Source: Solibacillus sp. FSL R5-0449 (GTDB lineage: Bacteria > Bacillota > Bacilli > Bacillales_A > Planococcaceae). From it: a stretch of DNA of 64,000 nucleotides. Position numbers and translations under genes: made by a program. The stretch is taken from positions 1,340,001-1,404,000 of the forward strand of contig NZ_CP150239.1 in assembly GCF_037975215.1 (NCBI RefSeq). The letters run 5' to 3'. Shown one piece after another: positions 16,308 to 25,604 of the stretch (its first letter is position 1; every line of letters starts with the position of its first letter). The notes beneath the pieces are model-generated. The model searched no databases. It was not told the origin of the DNA and saw nothing but the letters and a program-made list of their open reading frames with translations.

Positions 16308-16715
16308 TTGAGTACAGGGCTTAAGGAAAAAGTTGGCCTGAAATTAGAATCCTACACCTTTCGAGTTGAAAAAGGAAAAATCAGAGAATTGGCACAAGCG
16401 ATTGGCGATTTAAAAGAGGAGTATTTGAACGGAGAAGCAGTACCACCGACATTCCCAACAGTGATCGACTTCTGGGGTGGGGGTGCCTCTTCGTCCGAAC
16501 TATTGAATTTAAATATGAAAAAAGTTCTCCATGGTGAGCAGGAGTATGAATATTTCAGGGAAATCGTTCCAGATGAAGAAATTACCGTACATGGTGTAAT
16601 TGAAAAAGCGTATACAAAAGCGGCGATGAACTTCTTTGTTATACGCAAGGACTACATGGACAAACAAGGTGAAACGATTTTAATCAGCCGATCTACGATT
16701 ATCGAAAGGCATTAG
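16308..16715 (+). CDS. FAS1-like dehydratase domain protein (MaoC N-terminal type)
   Basis: The 135-aa protein matches the inactive or substrate-binding half of split hydratases: LESYTFRVEKGKIRELA, then PPTFPTVIDFWG and HGEQEYEYFREIVPDE. The start is TTG at 16308, five bases after a full AAGGAGGTGA; no in-frame ATG is equally placed. Together with the next gene it should form a heteromeric hot-dog-fold enoyl-CoA hydratase, as known for the two-subunit hydratases of actinobacterial steroid degradation. Confidence 0.85.
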   Translation: MSTGLKEKVGLKLESYTFRVEKGKIRELAQAIGDLKEEYLNGEAVPPTFPTVIDFWGGGASSSELLNLNMKKVLHGEQEYEYFREIVPDEEITVHGVIEKAYTKAAMNFFVIRKDYMDKQGETILISRSTIIERH

Positions 16716-16727
16716 GGGGGTCATTTT

Positions 16728-17108
16728 ATGGAAGTTGGCCAGACACTGGAACCTTTACAGAAGGATGAAATAACACATACACAACTCGTTCGATATGCGG
16801 GTGCATCCGGCGATTTCAACCCGATCCATACCGTTGTCCCATTTGCTGATGCAGCAGATTTAGGCGGGGTCATTGCACATGGCATGCTGGTGATGGGTTT
16901 TGTCGGACAGGCAATTGGACAATGGTTTGAAGTGAAGGATTTGAAGAAATTCACAACGAGATTCAAAGCAATGACAAGGCCGGGAGAAAGAATAACGGTT
17001 CAAGGCCGAATTGTTGATGAAAATGAAGCTTGCTGGATTTGTGAGGCGGAAGCGGTCAATGAAGATGTGGAAGTAAAAGTGAAGGCGTTTTTTGAGGTGA
17101 AAAAATAA
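16728..17108 (+). CDS. MaoC-family dehydratase, catalytic half
   Basis: This is a 126-aa hot-dog protein with the R-hydratase motif YAGASGDFNPIHT, in which the Asp and His are the catalytic pair, followed by GVIAHGMLVMGF. R-specific enoyl-CoA hydratases give (3R)-hydroxyacyl-CoA, the substrate of the MFE-2-like SDR encoded at 14130. The gene follows its partner after 12 nt, with AGGGGGG as ribosome binding site. Confidence 0.92.
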   Translation: MEVGQTLEPLQKDEITHTQLVRYAGASGDFNPIHTVVPFADAADLGGVIAHGMLVMGFVGQAIGQWFEVKDLKKFTTRFKAMTRPGERITVQGRIVDENEACWICEAEAVNEDVEVKVKAFFEVKK

Positions 17109-17242
17109 TTACTTTTACGTTTGTTCTATGGAGATGTTTCGTTACGTAAAATTTGTGATGTTGACTGCAATTTTACAGGAGAATCTCTTTCATACTCAAG
17201 CAGTTATGGATGAAGCGAACAAAAATTAAGGGGGAACTAGCA

Positions 17243-18121
17243 ATGAGAGAATATGTAACGACGAAACAGGAAATCAACAAAAATTCACTACCTTATAACT
17301 TGTACCAGAAAGCAAAAAAATTCGGAATCTGGAATCCGGTAGATATCGATTTTACACAGGATAAAGAAGACTGGAAGAAATTAAGTGATGAGCAACAATT
17401 AGAAGTACTTACACAGTTTGCTCAATTTATCGGCGGTGAAGAAGCGGTCACACAAGATATTTTACCGATGATTATGGCGGTTTCCAAAAAAGGGTGGTTC
17501 GAAGAGGAATCGTATTTAACAACATTCCTTTTTGAAGAAGCGAAGCATGCTGAATTTTTCAGTCTGTTCCTGGAAGAAATCGGCGTAACGGAAGATTTGA
17601 CGCATTTACTTTCACCAGGCTACCGGAAGCTATTTGATGAAAAATTGCCTGCAGTGATGGGCAAATTGATTGATGATCAATCACCGGAAGCGATGATCGA
17701 TGCAGCGGTTACTTACAATATTTTCGCGGAAGGTGTTTTGGCTGAAACAGGATACTGGTTCTTCCATGAAGCACTCTCAAAATCAAATCTGTTCCCGGGA
17801 TTTATTTCCGGAATTCGAAATGTAAAGCGTGACGAGGGACGTCATATTGGTTTCGGCACATTCCTTATTCAGCGCCTCATCAGTGAAAATCCTGAACTTG
17901 AGCTGTTTGAACGCGTGCAACAAAGACTGCAGGAGCTGTTACCGATTGCAATGATGTTAACGGAAAGAAAAGAAGAAGTAACAAGTCTTGGAATCGAACG
18001 AGGAAAGTCGATGGAATTTGCAATGAAACAATTGCAGGCACGTCTGACAGTTCTTTCACGGGCAAAAGGAAAGACATTGGAAGAAATCTACAATACGGAT
18101 ATTGCTTTAGAGGAAGTATAG
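17243..18121 (+). CDS. R2-like ligand-binding oxidase (R2lox)
   Basis: R2lox proteins resemble the small subunit of ribonucleotide reductase but carry a Mn/Fe cofactor, a bound fatty-acid-like ligand and a Val-Tyr ether crosslink; they are thought to be two-electron oxidases of unknown substrate. All expected positions are visible: E66, V69, E99 and H102 (GGEEAV, FEEAKH), Y158 and E163 (TYNIFAEG), E198 and H201 (RDEGRH). These correspond to E69, V72, E102, H105, Y162, E167, E202 and H205 of the Geobacillus protein. The protein is 292 aa. The ATG at 17243 follows GGGGG by 6 nt. No large RNR subunit is nearby. Confidence 0.92.
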   Translation: MREYVTTKQEINKNSLPYNLYQKAKKFGIWNPVDIDFTQDKEDWKKLSDEQQLEVLTQFAQFIGGEEAVTQDILPMIMAVSKKGWFEEESYLTTFLFEEAKHAEFFSLFLEEIGVTEDLTHLLSPGYRKLFDEKLPAVMGKLIDDQSPEAMIDAAVTYNIFAEGVLAETGYWFFHEALSKSNLFPGFISGIRNVKRDEGRHIGFGTFLIQRLISENPELELFERVQQRLQELLPIAMMLTERKEEVTSLGIERGKSMEFAMKQLQARLTVLSRAKGKTLEEIYNTDIALEEV

Positions 18122-18178
18122 GAAATAATCATTCAGACGCTGTAAAGAGACAGTTTGCTATTTAAAGGGGGATGAAAG

Positions 18179-19696
18179 ATGACGACAGACGTACAAGTAA
18201 AGGTCTTTCCGCAATTTATCAATGGTGAATGGACACCACCTGCTTCAGGTGAATTTTTTGATGTGATCAATCCGGCTACATCAGAAGTTGTGGCGAAAGT
18301 TTCAAAAGGGAATCAGGATGATGTGAACAAGGCGGTTCAAAATGCGAAAGAAGTATTTGAATCAGGTGTATGGTCTGGAAAAACGCAGGCTGAACGTGCA
18401 CAGATCATGCTGCAATTCGCGGGGAAAATCAGGGAGCATGCCCAGGAGATTATTTTCCTGGAGGGGATTAGTACGGGGGCGACACTGCGAAAATTAGGTG
18501 GCGCGGATATTCGACAGTTAATCCTTTCACTTACTCAAACAGCGGATTTATCGTTGAAATATGAAGCTGTAACAGCGCTTCCTGTTAATGAGCAGCTCGG
18601 TCCGAACCGAAGCCTGCTTGTTCGTGAACCACTCGGTGTAGTAGCGGCAATCACGCCATTTAACTTCCCGTTAGTTTTAGCGATGTGGAAAATCGCACCG
18701 GCAATCGCGATGGGGAACTCGATCATTATTAAGCCGGCTTCCAATACACCATTAGGTACATTGAAGCTTGCACAATTAGCAGTTGAAGCCGGTATTCCAC
18801 CAGGGGTAATCAATGTCATCACTGGTCCGGGAGCTGAAGTAGGGGATGCCCTTGTCACGCATCCGGATGTATCGAAAGTGGCGTTCACTGGATCCACTGA
18901 AGTAGGCAGAAAAATTATGGCGCAAGCTGCAGGCACGGTAAAGAAAGTGACGCTTGAACTTGGGGGAAAAGCGCCTGCAATCGTACTTCCGGATGTAGAT
19001 CTTGAAGTGGCAATTCCGGGAATTCTGCTCGGTGTGTTTTTCCATTCAGGGCAAGTGTGTGAAGCGAGTACACGCCTTATCGTCCATGAATCCATTTATG
19101 ATATCGTCGTGCAACAACTAGTTGAAACATCGAAGAAAATTAAACTCGGTCAGCCACTAGATATGACAACGGGAATGGGGCCGGTTATCTCTGAATCACA
19201 GATGAATAAAATCCTCGATTATATTCAGTCTGGCATTGATGAAGGGGCAAGACTTGTATGCGGTGGTAATCGGGCAACAGGTCCAGGGCTGGAGAACGGA
19301 TATTTCATCGAGCCGACGATCTTCGCAGATGTAACGAACGATATGAAGATTGCGAGAGAAGAAATCTTTGGTCCGGTATTATGCGTGCTTAAATACTCAA
19401 CTGAAGAAGAGGCAATTGCCATCGCCAATGATACGGAATACGGGTTATCAGGCGGTGTCTGGGGTCGTGATGTGACGAAAGCAAATGAAATTGCGACAAA
19501 AATTAATGCGGGTACAGTCTGGATCAATGACTGGCATATTTTCCGTACGGATGCTCCATTCGGCGGCTATAAGCAAAGTGGTTTAGGTCGGGAGCAGGGA
19601 GCTCAAGTGTTTGATGACTACACGGAGCTTAAAAATATTTGCACGTCCTTAACAACAGAAAACGCGCAGCGCCCAGCTTTAGGTTTAATCTTTTAA
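18179..19696 (+). CDS. NAD(P)-dependent aldehyde dehydrogenase
   Basis: This enzyme oxidises an aldehyde to the acid. E260 (LELGGK) and C294 (GQVCEAS) form the catalytic pair, FTGSTEVGR is the cofactor loop, and PFGGYKQSGLGRE lies near the C-terminus. At 505 aa it is a normal-length family member. AAAGGGGG precedes the ATG. It lies between the R2lox gene and the alcohol dehydrogenase gene, which suggests a consecutive alcohol-aldehyde-acid route. Confidence 0.94.
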   Translation: MTTDVQVKVFPQFINGEWTPPASGEFFDVINPATSEVVAKVSKGNQDDVNKAVQNAKEVFESGVWSGKTQAERAQIMLQFAGKIREHAQEIIFLEGISTGATLRKLGGADIRQLILSLTQTADLSLKYEAVTALPVNEQLGPNRSLLVREPLGVVAAITPFNFPLVLAMWKIAPAIAMGNSIIIKPASNTPLGTLKLAQLAVEAGIPPGVINVITGPGAEVGDALVTHPDVSKVAFTGSTEVGRKIMAQAAGTVKKVTLELGGKAPAIVLPDVDLEVAIPGILLGVFFHSGQVCEASTRLIVHESIYDIVVQQLVETSKKIKLGQPLDMTTGMGPVISESQMNKILDYIQSGIDEGARLVCGGNRATGPGLENGYFIEPTIFADVTNDMKIAREEIFGPVLCVLKYSTEEEAIAIANDTEYGLSGGVWGRDVTKANEIATKINAGTVWINDWHIFRTDAPFGGYKQSGLGREQGAQVFDDYTELKNICTSLTTENAQRPALGLIF

Positions 19697-19720
19697 TCGA
19701 AAAACGAATGGAGAGATACG

Positions 19721-20923
19721 ATGAAAACGACTTCCTATTTTGAGTTCACGCATCGCCCTGAAATCCGAAGTGGTGCAGGTTCACATATTTTAGTTCCGGA
19801 TTTAATTCAAGGTTTAGGCGGAAAGCGCCCTGTTCTTTTTTCGGATAAAGGACTAACGGATGCTGGATTAACACAAAAAATCAAAAGCTTATTTGACATG
19901 GTGCCCGGTATAAAGCTTGCGGGTGTGTTTGATGATATTCAGCAAGATGCGAAATCAAGCAATATTAATAGAGGTCTGAAATATTTTAAAGAATGCAATG
20001 GCGACTCCATCATTGCGATTGGCGGAGGCAGTGTTTTAGATACTGCCAAAACAATTAAATGGGCTCTTTATAATGGTGTGAACCAAGTCGAATATACTTT
20101 AACCGGGAATGTTTTGGAAGTATGGCCTGAAGCTAAGCCATTCGGTATTCCGCATATTTCGATTCCGACAACAGCCGGAACAGGTGCTGAAATTTCCAGT
20201 ATTTCTGTAGTGTTCAATGAATTGCTGAACTTGAAATGTAACTTGATGAATCCGTATTTAAGTTCCGACATCGCGGTTTTAGATCCTGATTTAACGGTCG
20301 GTTTACCGCCACGAGTAACAGCATTTACCGGTATGGATGCACTGACACATGCGGTAGAAGGATTCTTCTCAACAAAGGCCACGAATTTTTCCGATGCTTT
20401 TGCGCTGCATGCTGCAAAAATCATCGTCGAAAATTTAACTACAGCAGTGCATGATGGAAAGAATGTTGCAGCCCGTGCCAATATGCTTCAGGCAAGTGCG
20501 ATGGCGATCACAAGCTTCCAGGCGGCGATGGCCAATATACCAATCCACAATATCGCCCATACGTATGGTGCGAAATACGGAATTCCACATGGTTTGGCAA
20601 ATGCAGTTCTCATGCCGAGTGTAATGAAAAACATGCCGAACATGTACTTACCGAAAGTGAATGCATTTGCTTCAGCATTAGGGGTCATCCCGAATGCTGA
20701 GAATCCGCAAGAAACACTGGATGAGTGCATCAATGTAATTGTCGATTTAAGAAATGCAGTAAATCTGCCGCCAAGCTTTGACGAGTTTAATATTGATGCG
20801 GCGGATATTCCGCAACTTGTGCCTGCTGTACAAAACGATCCGTCGTCTTTAAGTTTCCGTATTCCGGATGACATCATTGTAAACGTTTCTAAAGAAGTAA
20901 TCAGTTCAAAAGTAAGTATTTAA
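19721..20923 (+). CDS. Iron-containing alcohol dehydrogenase
   Basis: This type III alcohol dehydrogenase interconverts alcohol and aldehyde with NAD(P). The sequence shows the GGGSVLDTAK cofactor loop, TAGTGAEISS, DALTHAVEGF and the metal-site histidines in HNIAHTYGAKYGIPHG. The 400-aa length is typical. The gene starts 24 nt after the aldehyde dehydrogenase, with GGAGAG as ribosome binding site. Its substrate is probably the alcohol formed or imported upstream of the acyl-CoA ligase. Confidence 0.92.
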   Translation: MKTTSYFEFTHRPEIRSGAGSHILVPDLIQGLGGKRPVLFSDKGLTDAGLTQKIKSLFDMVPGIKLAGVFDDIQQDAKSSNINRGLKYFKECNGDSIIAIGGGSVLDTAKTIKWALYNGVNQVEYTLTGNVLEVWPEAKPFGIPHISIPTTAGTGAEISSISVVFNELLNLKCNLMNPYLSSDIAVLDPDLTVGLPPRVTAFTGMDALTHAVEGFFSTKATNFSDAFALHAAKIIVENLTTAVHDGKNVAARANMLQASAMAITSFQAAMANIPIHNIAHTYGAKYGIPHGLANAVLMPSVMKNMPNMYLPKVNAFASALGVIPNAENPQETLDECINVIVDLRNAVNLPPSFDEFNIDAADIPQLVPAVQNDPSSLSFRIPDDIIVNVSKEVISSKVSI

Positions 20924-21000
20924 TTTAAAGGAAGCGCTCTTGAGGAGAGGGGGAATCCTCCTTTCCTTTGATCGATAATTTGAAAGTAGGAGGTTACATT

Positions 21001-22524
21001 ATGAATATTGTTGAATTGCTTACTTCAACAACGTCTCGTTTACCAGATCAACCTGTCATCCACTTCAAAGGGGCTCAGCTTACTTATAAAGAATTGCAAG
21101 ATAAGGTTTACAAAGTCGCCGCAGGTTTAAAAGAACAAGGTGTCACAAAAGGTACAAATATAGCATTAATGATGACGAATCGCCCGGAATATATTATTAC
21201 GTATTTTGCTATTTTAGCGAATGGAGGTACGGTCGTTCCGATCAACCCGACATTCAAAGAGCAGGAAGTTACGTATATCCTTAACGATTCTGAAGTTGAA
21301 CTATTAATAATTGAAGATGTGTGTAAACCGGTTATCGAAAACGCAATGGCTCAATTGAAATCGGTCAAAGCAATTATTAATTACAGTGATACGGCTGATG
21401 AACAATTTCTATCTTGGCATCATCTGGACACATCCGCTTCTATTTCAGAAATTGTACCCCTCCATGAATCTGAAGTCGCACAAATTATTTATACTTCCGG
21501 AACGACCGGAAATCCGAAAGGCGCCATGATTACACACGGAAATCTAAACTGGATGGCCATAACAGCAGCCGTCTACAATCAGTTAGTTCCGAGTGACCGT
21601 GTACTATGTGTATTACCATTGTTCCATGCTTATGCAAAACTTCAGGGCTTCCTTGCACCGATTGCTCACGGTTGTGCAATTTATTTAGAGGAACGGTTCC
21701 ATCCAGTAGAAACATTAAAAGCGATTGCCGAACATGAAATTACAATATTTTTAGGTGTACCGACAATGTATGCCTTTTTTGCCCAAGTTCCACATTTAGT
21801 CGAACAGCTGGATTTCTCGAAATTACGCACAGCCGGTTCAGGTGGTGCAAGCTTACCGGCAGAGCTATTGCATAAGACGAATGAATCGTTCGGTGTCAGT
21901 ATTTCAGAAGGGTACGGTTTAACGGAAAGTACGGTCATGCTGTTGACAACACACCGCAGCTTACCGAAAAAAGTCAACTCTGTCGGCATGCCGTTACCGG
22001 GCATCGATTTAAAGCTGGTCGATCCGGAAGGAAATGAAGTAGCCGATCATGAAGTAGGAGAAATTTTATTTAGAGGGCCGAACATGATGAAAGGCTATTA
22101 CAAAAAGCCTGACGAGACTGCAAATACAATCAGGGACGGCTGGTTGTATACAGGGGATATGGCGTACCGCGATGAAGAAGGCTATCACTTTATCGTAGAC
22201 CGTAAAAAGGACATTATCATCCGCGGTGGATTTAATATTTACCCAAGGGAAATAGAGGAAATGCTGTACCAGCATCCTGCTATTGTAGAATGTTCTGTCA
22301 TCGGCAGACCGGACCCGGTTTTTGGTGAAAAAACGGTTGCGTATGTCGTATCGAAAGATTCCGAGCTTACAGAAGAAGATATTCGGGACTACTGCAAAGT
22401 GAAACTTGCCGAATACAAAGTGCCGGATTATGTGAGTTTTATCGAAGAAATTCCGAAATCGGGAACAGGTAAAATTTTAAAGACGGCGCTGAAAAACTTG
22501 GACAAGAACGCATTGCCTAAATAA
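21001..22524 (+). CDS. Acyl-CoA synthetase (AMP-forming)
   Basis: The enzyme activates a carboxylic acid to its CoA ester through an acyl-adenylate. Motifs are the P-loop YTSGTTGNPKGAM, the GYGLTESTVM segment, GWLYTGDMAYRDE, DRKKDIIIRGGFNIYP, and the C-terminal GKILKTALK with the catalytic lysine. It is 507 aa from the ATG at 21001, which follows TAGGAGG by 7 nt. A medium- or long-chain fatty acid is the likeliest substrate class, judged from the neighbours. Confidence 0.92.
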   Translation: MNIVELLTSTTSRLPDQPVIHFKGAQLTYKELQDKVYKVAAGLKEQGVTKGTNIALMMTNRPEYIITYFAILANGGTVVPINPTFKEQEVTYILNDSEVELLIIEDVCKPVIENAMAQLKSVKAIINYSDTADEQFLSWHHLDTSASISEIVPLHESEVAQIIYTSGTTGNPKGAMITHGNLNWMAITAAVYNQLVPSDRVLCVLPLFHAYAKLQGFLAPIAHGCAIYLEERFHPVETLKAIAEHEITIFLGVPTMYAFFAQVPHLVEQLDFSKLRTAGSGGASLPAELLHKTNESFGVSISEGYGLTESTVMLLTTHRSLPKKVNSVGMPLPGIDLKLVDPEGNEVADHEVGEILFRGPNMMKGYYKKPDETANTIRDGWLYTGDMAYRDEEGYHFIVDRKKDIIIRGGFNIYPREIEEMLYQHPAIVECSVIGRPDPVFGEKTVAYVVSKDSELTEEDIRDYCKVKLAEYKVPDYVSFIEEIPKSGTGKILKTALKNLDKNALPK

Positions 22525-22667
22525 GAAGCGGTCGGTTGGTCGAAGTTCTTAAACTTCAGTACATGAACTAGAACGCAGATTCTGCTGTTATGGACGAGGC
22601 GCAAATGCGAATGCCCAGCAATGGCAAACAGGTTAACGATTGAACATGAATAGGGAGGGATTAATAA

Positions 22668-23429
22668 ATGAATTTTGACCAAAAGGCAATTATCGTTACG
22701 GGTGGAGGATCCGGTTTAGGTGAAGCGACTGCACGAAAGATTGCAGCTGCTGGAGGCTATCCGGTCATACTGGATTTAAATGAAGAAAAGGGTCAGGCGG
22801 TAGCTGATGAAATAAATGGCCTGTTTTTTAAAACGAACGTTGTGAAGGAAGAAGATGTACAGACAGCAATCGACGGTGCTGTAGAAAAGTACGGTTCGAT
22901 TCAAGGTGTTGTAAACTGTGCCGGTCTTGGTACATCGACACGTGTAGTAGGCAGAAAGGGTATTTTTCCATTAGATGAATTTAACTTTATTATTCAAGTA
23001 AATCTGGTTGGTACGTTTAATGTCATCCGTTTAGCGGCAGCTGCCATGATGACAAATGAACCGAATGAACACGGGGAGCGCGGGGTTATCGTGAATACAG
23101 CTTCTGTAGCGGCATTCGATGGGCAAATCGGCCAGGCTGCCTATTCTGCTTCTAAAAGCGGCATTGTAGGGATGACATTGCCGATTGCAAGGGATTTGGC
23201 AAGCCACGGTATTCGGGTTATGACGATTGCTCCGGGTATTTTCGATACACCTTTAATGAACAGTGCACCTGAAGCCCTTAAGGAAGCGTTAGGAAAACAA
23301 ATTCCTTTCCCACCGCGTTTAGGTGAAGCGGATGAATATGCACATTTAGTAAAGGCCATTTTTGAAAACCCGATGTTAAACGGTGAAACGATTCGACTCG
23401 ACGGTGCGATTCGCATGGCCCCAAGATAA
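22668..23429 (+). CDS. SDR 3-hydroxyacyl-CoA dehydrogenase, HSD10-like
   Basis: The 253-aa SDR has the NAD site [36 protein letters not shown] and the catalytic YSASK. The overall pattern, with [19 protein letters not shown] near the end, is that of type 10 17-beta-HSD / short-chain 3-hydroxyacyl-CoA dehydrogenases, which act on the (3S) form and often on 2-methyl-3-hydroxybutyryl-CoA. The gene follows a 143-nt gap and is followed after 12 nt by the crotonase. It therefore pairs with the S-specific hydratase. Confidence 0.88.
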   Translation: MNFDQKAIIVTGGGSGLGEATARKIAAAGGYPVILDLNEEKGQAVADEINGLFFKTNVVKEEDVQTAIDGAVEKYGSIQGVVNCAGLGTSTRVVGRKGIFPLDEFNFIIQVNLVGTFNVIRLAAAAMMTNEPNEHGERGVIVNTASVAAFDGQIGQAAYSASKSGIVGMTLPIARDLASHGIRVMTIAPGIFDTPLMNSAPEALKEALGKQIPFPPRLGEADEYAHLVKAIFENPMLNGETIRLDGAIRMAPR

Positions 23430-23441
23430 GGAGGATAACGG

Positions 23442-24236
23442 ATGAACCTTGAAACAATGACGATAGAGAAATTAGATTATGGCGTCCATGTCGTAACAAT
23501 TAATAACCCGCCAGCCAATACATTAAATGCAGGAATTCAACAGGATTTATTGCAACTAATTGAAGAAGTCGAGAAAAATCCGGAAATCCGGGCCATTGTA
23601 TTCAAATCGGCCAACCCGAAGATTTTCATAGCAGGTGCTGACCTGGGGGCAATGGGCAGCTCTAATGTAAACGTGGATTTTGCCGAAAGCTCAAAACATG
23701 TGCAGGATATTTTCAATCGGCTCGAAGCCTTAAAGGTGCCGACCATTGCTGCAATCAATGGCCATGCATTAGGCGGCGGGTGTGAATTCGTACTTGCATG
23801 CGATTTCCGGATTATGGGTGCCGGAACAATAGGGTTAACAGAAGCATCATTGGGCTTGTTGCCGGGTGCCGGCGGGACACAGCGCATGACAAGATTAATA
23901 GGCGGAGCAAAAGCACGCGAGTTGATGTATTTAAGCAAACGTTTAAAAGCTGAAGAAGCTGCGACAATCGGCTTAATTACAGAAGCGGTTGCCCCGGAAG
24001 AGCTGGAAGAAAAGGCAATTGCATTCGCAAATAAGCTTGCTCAAAGTGCAGTAGGAGCGATCGGCCTCATTAAAGAGAGTATTTTGGCTGCAGAAGAATT
24101 GCCGTTGGAACAAGGGTTATTAGTGGAACGGAAAGCCTTTGCGAAAACATTTACTACAGGGGAAGTAAATGAAGGGATCCGTGCGTTCTTTGAGAAACGC
24201 CCTCCGAATTTTTTAAAGCCAGTTACAAATCAATAA
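23442..24236 (+). CDS. Enoyl-CoA hydratase (crotonase family)
   Basis: This crotonase-fold protein of 264 aa hydrates trans-2-enoyl-CoA to (3S)-hydroxyacyl-CoA. The oxyanion hole is formed by FIAGADLGAM and the GHALGGGCE segment. The two catalytic glutamates are expected at GCEF and at LTEASLGLLPGAGG. AAGGAGG precedes the ATG. A strong terminator follows, so the last cluster gene is on a separate unit or depends on read-through. Confidence 0.92.
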   Translation: MNLETMTIEKLDYGVHVVTINNPPANTLNAGIQQDLLQLIEEVEKNPEIRAIVFKSANPKIFIAGADLGAMGSSNVNVDFAESSKHVQDIFNRLEALKVPTIAAINGHALGGGCEFVLACDFRIMGAGTIGLTEASLGLLPGAGGTQRMTRLIGGAKARELMYLSKRLKAEEAATIGLITEAVAPEELEEKAIAFANKLAQSAVGAIGLIKESILAAEELPLEQGLLVERKAFAKTFTTGEVNEGIRAFFEKRPPNFLKPVTNQ

Positions 24237-24249
24237 ATAGGACAATTGG

Positions 24250-24293
24250 GGGCCGTGTTGAAAGTTCAGCTTTCAGTACGGCCTTAATTTATT
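24250..24293 (+). terminator. Intrinsic terminator inside the catabolic cluster
   Basis: GGCCGTGTTGAAAG pairs with CTTTCAGTACGGCC around TTCAG and is followed by TTAATTTATTTTT. It separates the crotonase gene from the CaiB/BaiF gene. Confidence 0.85.
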
Positions 24294-24311
24294 TTTGGAA
24301 GGATGAGGGTT

Positions 24312-25424
24312 ATGTTGTTAAAAGGATTAAAAGTATTGGATTTCTCCACATTATTGCCAGGTCCGTTTGCGACAATGATGCTTGCAGATCTCGGAGCAGA
24401 AGTGGTACACGTCACAAAACCGGTAGAAGATGGTAAGGAGTGGGGACCGGACGAGTATTTGCAGCGTTCTAAAAAATCGCTGGCGGTCGATTTAAAATCT
24501 CCGGAAGTTGTCGCTTCTATAAAGGAACTATTAAAGGAACAGGAATACGATATTGTTGTTGAACAGTTCCGGCCCGGTGTGATGGCACGACTTGGTCTTG
24601 ATTATGATTCATTAAAAGCGATCAATCCTGGCTTAATATACTGCTCCATTACTGGCTACGGACAGACTGGTCCTTACAGTGAACGTGGCGGGCATGATAT
24701 TAACTATGTCGCGTTGGCGGGGCTGCAAGGTTATTCAGGAACAAAAGAAAGCGGACCAGCTAATATTGGTTTTCAGGTGGCAGATTTGGCGGGAGGTTCC
24801 ATGCATGCGGTAATCGGTATTTTGTCGGCAGTCATTTACCGTGAAAAAACGGGAATCGGGCAGCATCTGGATATTAGTATGACAGATTGTGCTTTAACGC
24901 TAAATGCTTTATTTGCCCATGATCATTTAGGAGAAGGAAAACCGCTTGCACGTGAAGAGCTGATCTTAAACGGCGGATCATTCTATGGTTACTACGAAAC
25001 GCTGGATGGCCGGTACCTTTCAGTCGGCAGCCTGGAACCGAAATTCAGGCAGCAGTTGTGTGAGGCAATCGGATCCCCGGATTTACTCCGATTAGCAATG
25101 AGTAGTAATCCGGCTGATTTGGCAATGCTGAAAGAACAGCTCGGAAGTACATTCCTGCAAAAGACATTGGAAGAGTGGCAATCTATTTTTTCTGAAGTCG
25201 ATGCTTGTGTGGAGCCGGTATTATCTTTTGAAGAAACGGTTGCCCATCCACTTTTCAAGGCCCGGGAAATGTTTGTGGAAATTGAAAAGCCGGATGGAAC
25301 TACACAAAAACAGATTGCTTGTCCGATTAAGTCCAATCTTTTCAAGGCATCTTACGGGACAATCGGGGTAAAAGCCGGGACACATAATGAAGATATATTG
25401 GGGAGCCTGTTAAAGAAGTCTTAG
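24312..25424 (+). CDS. CaiB/BaiF CoA-transferase or alpha-methylacyl-CoA racemase family protein
   Basis: Family III members either transfer CoA or epimerise 2-methylacyl-CoA. The 370-aa protein has FSTLLPGPFATMMLADLGAE at its start, EQFRPGVMARLGLDY, and GHDINYVALAG followed by QVADLAGGSMHA. The His in GHDINY and the Asp in VADLAGG occupy the places of the catalytic pair of alpha-methylacyl-CoA racemase (AMACR), and the length fits that enzyme rather than the longer transferases. The ATG at 24312 has GGAAGGA 8 nt upstream; an in-frame ATG lies at 24303. A racemase role would suit branched substrates. Confidence 0.85.
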   Translation: MLLKGLKVLDFSTLLPGPFATMMLADLGAEVVHVTKPVEDGKEWGPDEYLQRSKKSLAVDLKSPEVVASIKELLKEQEYDIVVEQFRPGVMARLGLDYDSLKAINPGLIYCSITGYGQTGPYSERGGHDINYVALAGLQGYSGTKESGPANIGFQVADLAGGSMHAVIGILSAVIYREKTGIGQHLDISMTDCALTLNALFAHDHLGEGKPLAREELILNGGSFYGYYETLDGRYLSVGSLEPKFRQQLCEAIGSPDLLRLAMSSNPADLAMLKEQLGSTFLQKTLEEWQSIFSEVDACVEPVLSFEETVAHPLFKAREMFVEIEKPDGTTQKQIACPIKSNLFKASYGTIGVKAGTHNEDILGSLLKKS

Positions 25425-25604
25425 GGGAGAGTCATTTAGAAAAATGGATTTACGGTTTATAATTATGGTGGAACATGTAAATAATATTAAGTTTAATTAC
25501 GTTCATATTAAAAAAACTTAACATTTATAAGAGTTATTACTGTTCATTTATCGAAAAATATTTTAAGATATAGACGAATTACAAGATTGTTGAGCAGGTG
25601 AACT

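Noticed and set aside
17243-18121. Ribonucleotide reductase small subunit
   Set aside because: The radical-harbouring tyrosine environment and a large-subunit gene are missing, while all R2lox ligands and the Val-Tyr crosslink pair are in place.
20930-20970. Terminator between the alcohol dehydrogenase and acyl-CoA ligase genes
   Set aside because: GAGGA and TCCTC can pair, but the stem is only 5 bp and no T run follows, so read-through is expected.
25444-25521. A 25-codon frame upstream of yidC, as a possible MifM-like leader
   Set aside because: The nearest purine-rich site is about 12 nt away, the peptide is short, and no stalling motif or hairpin over the yidC start is seen.
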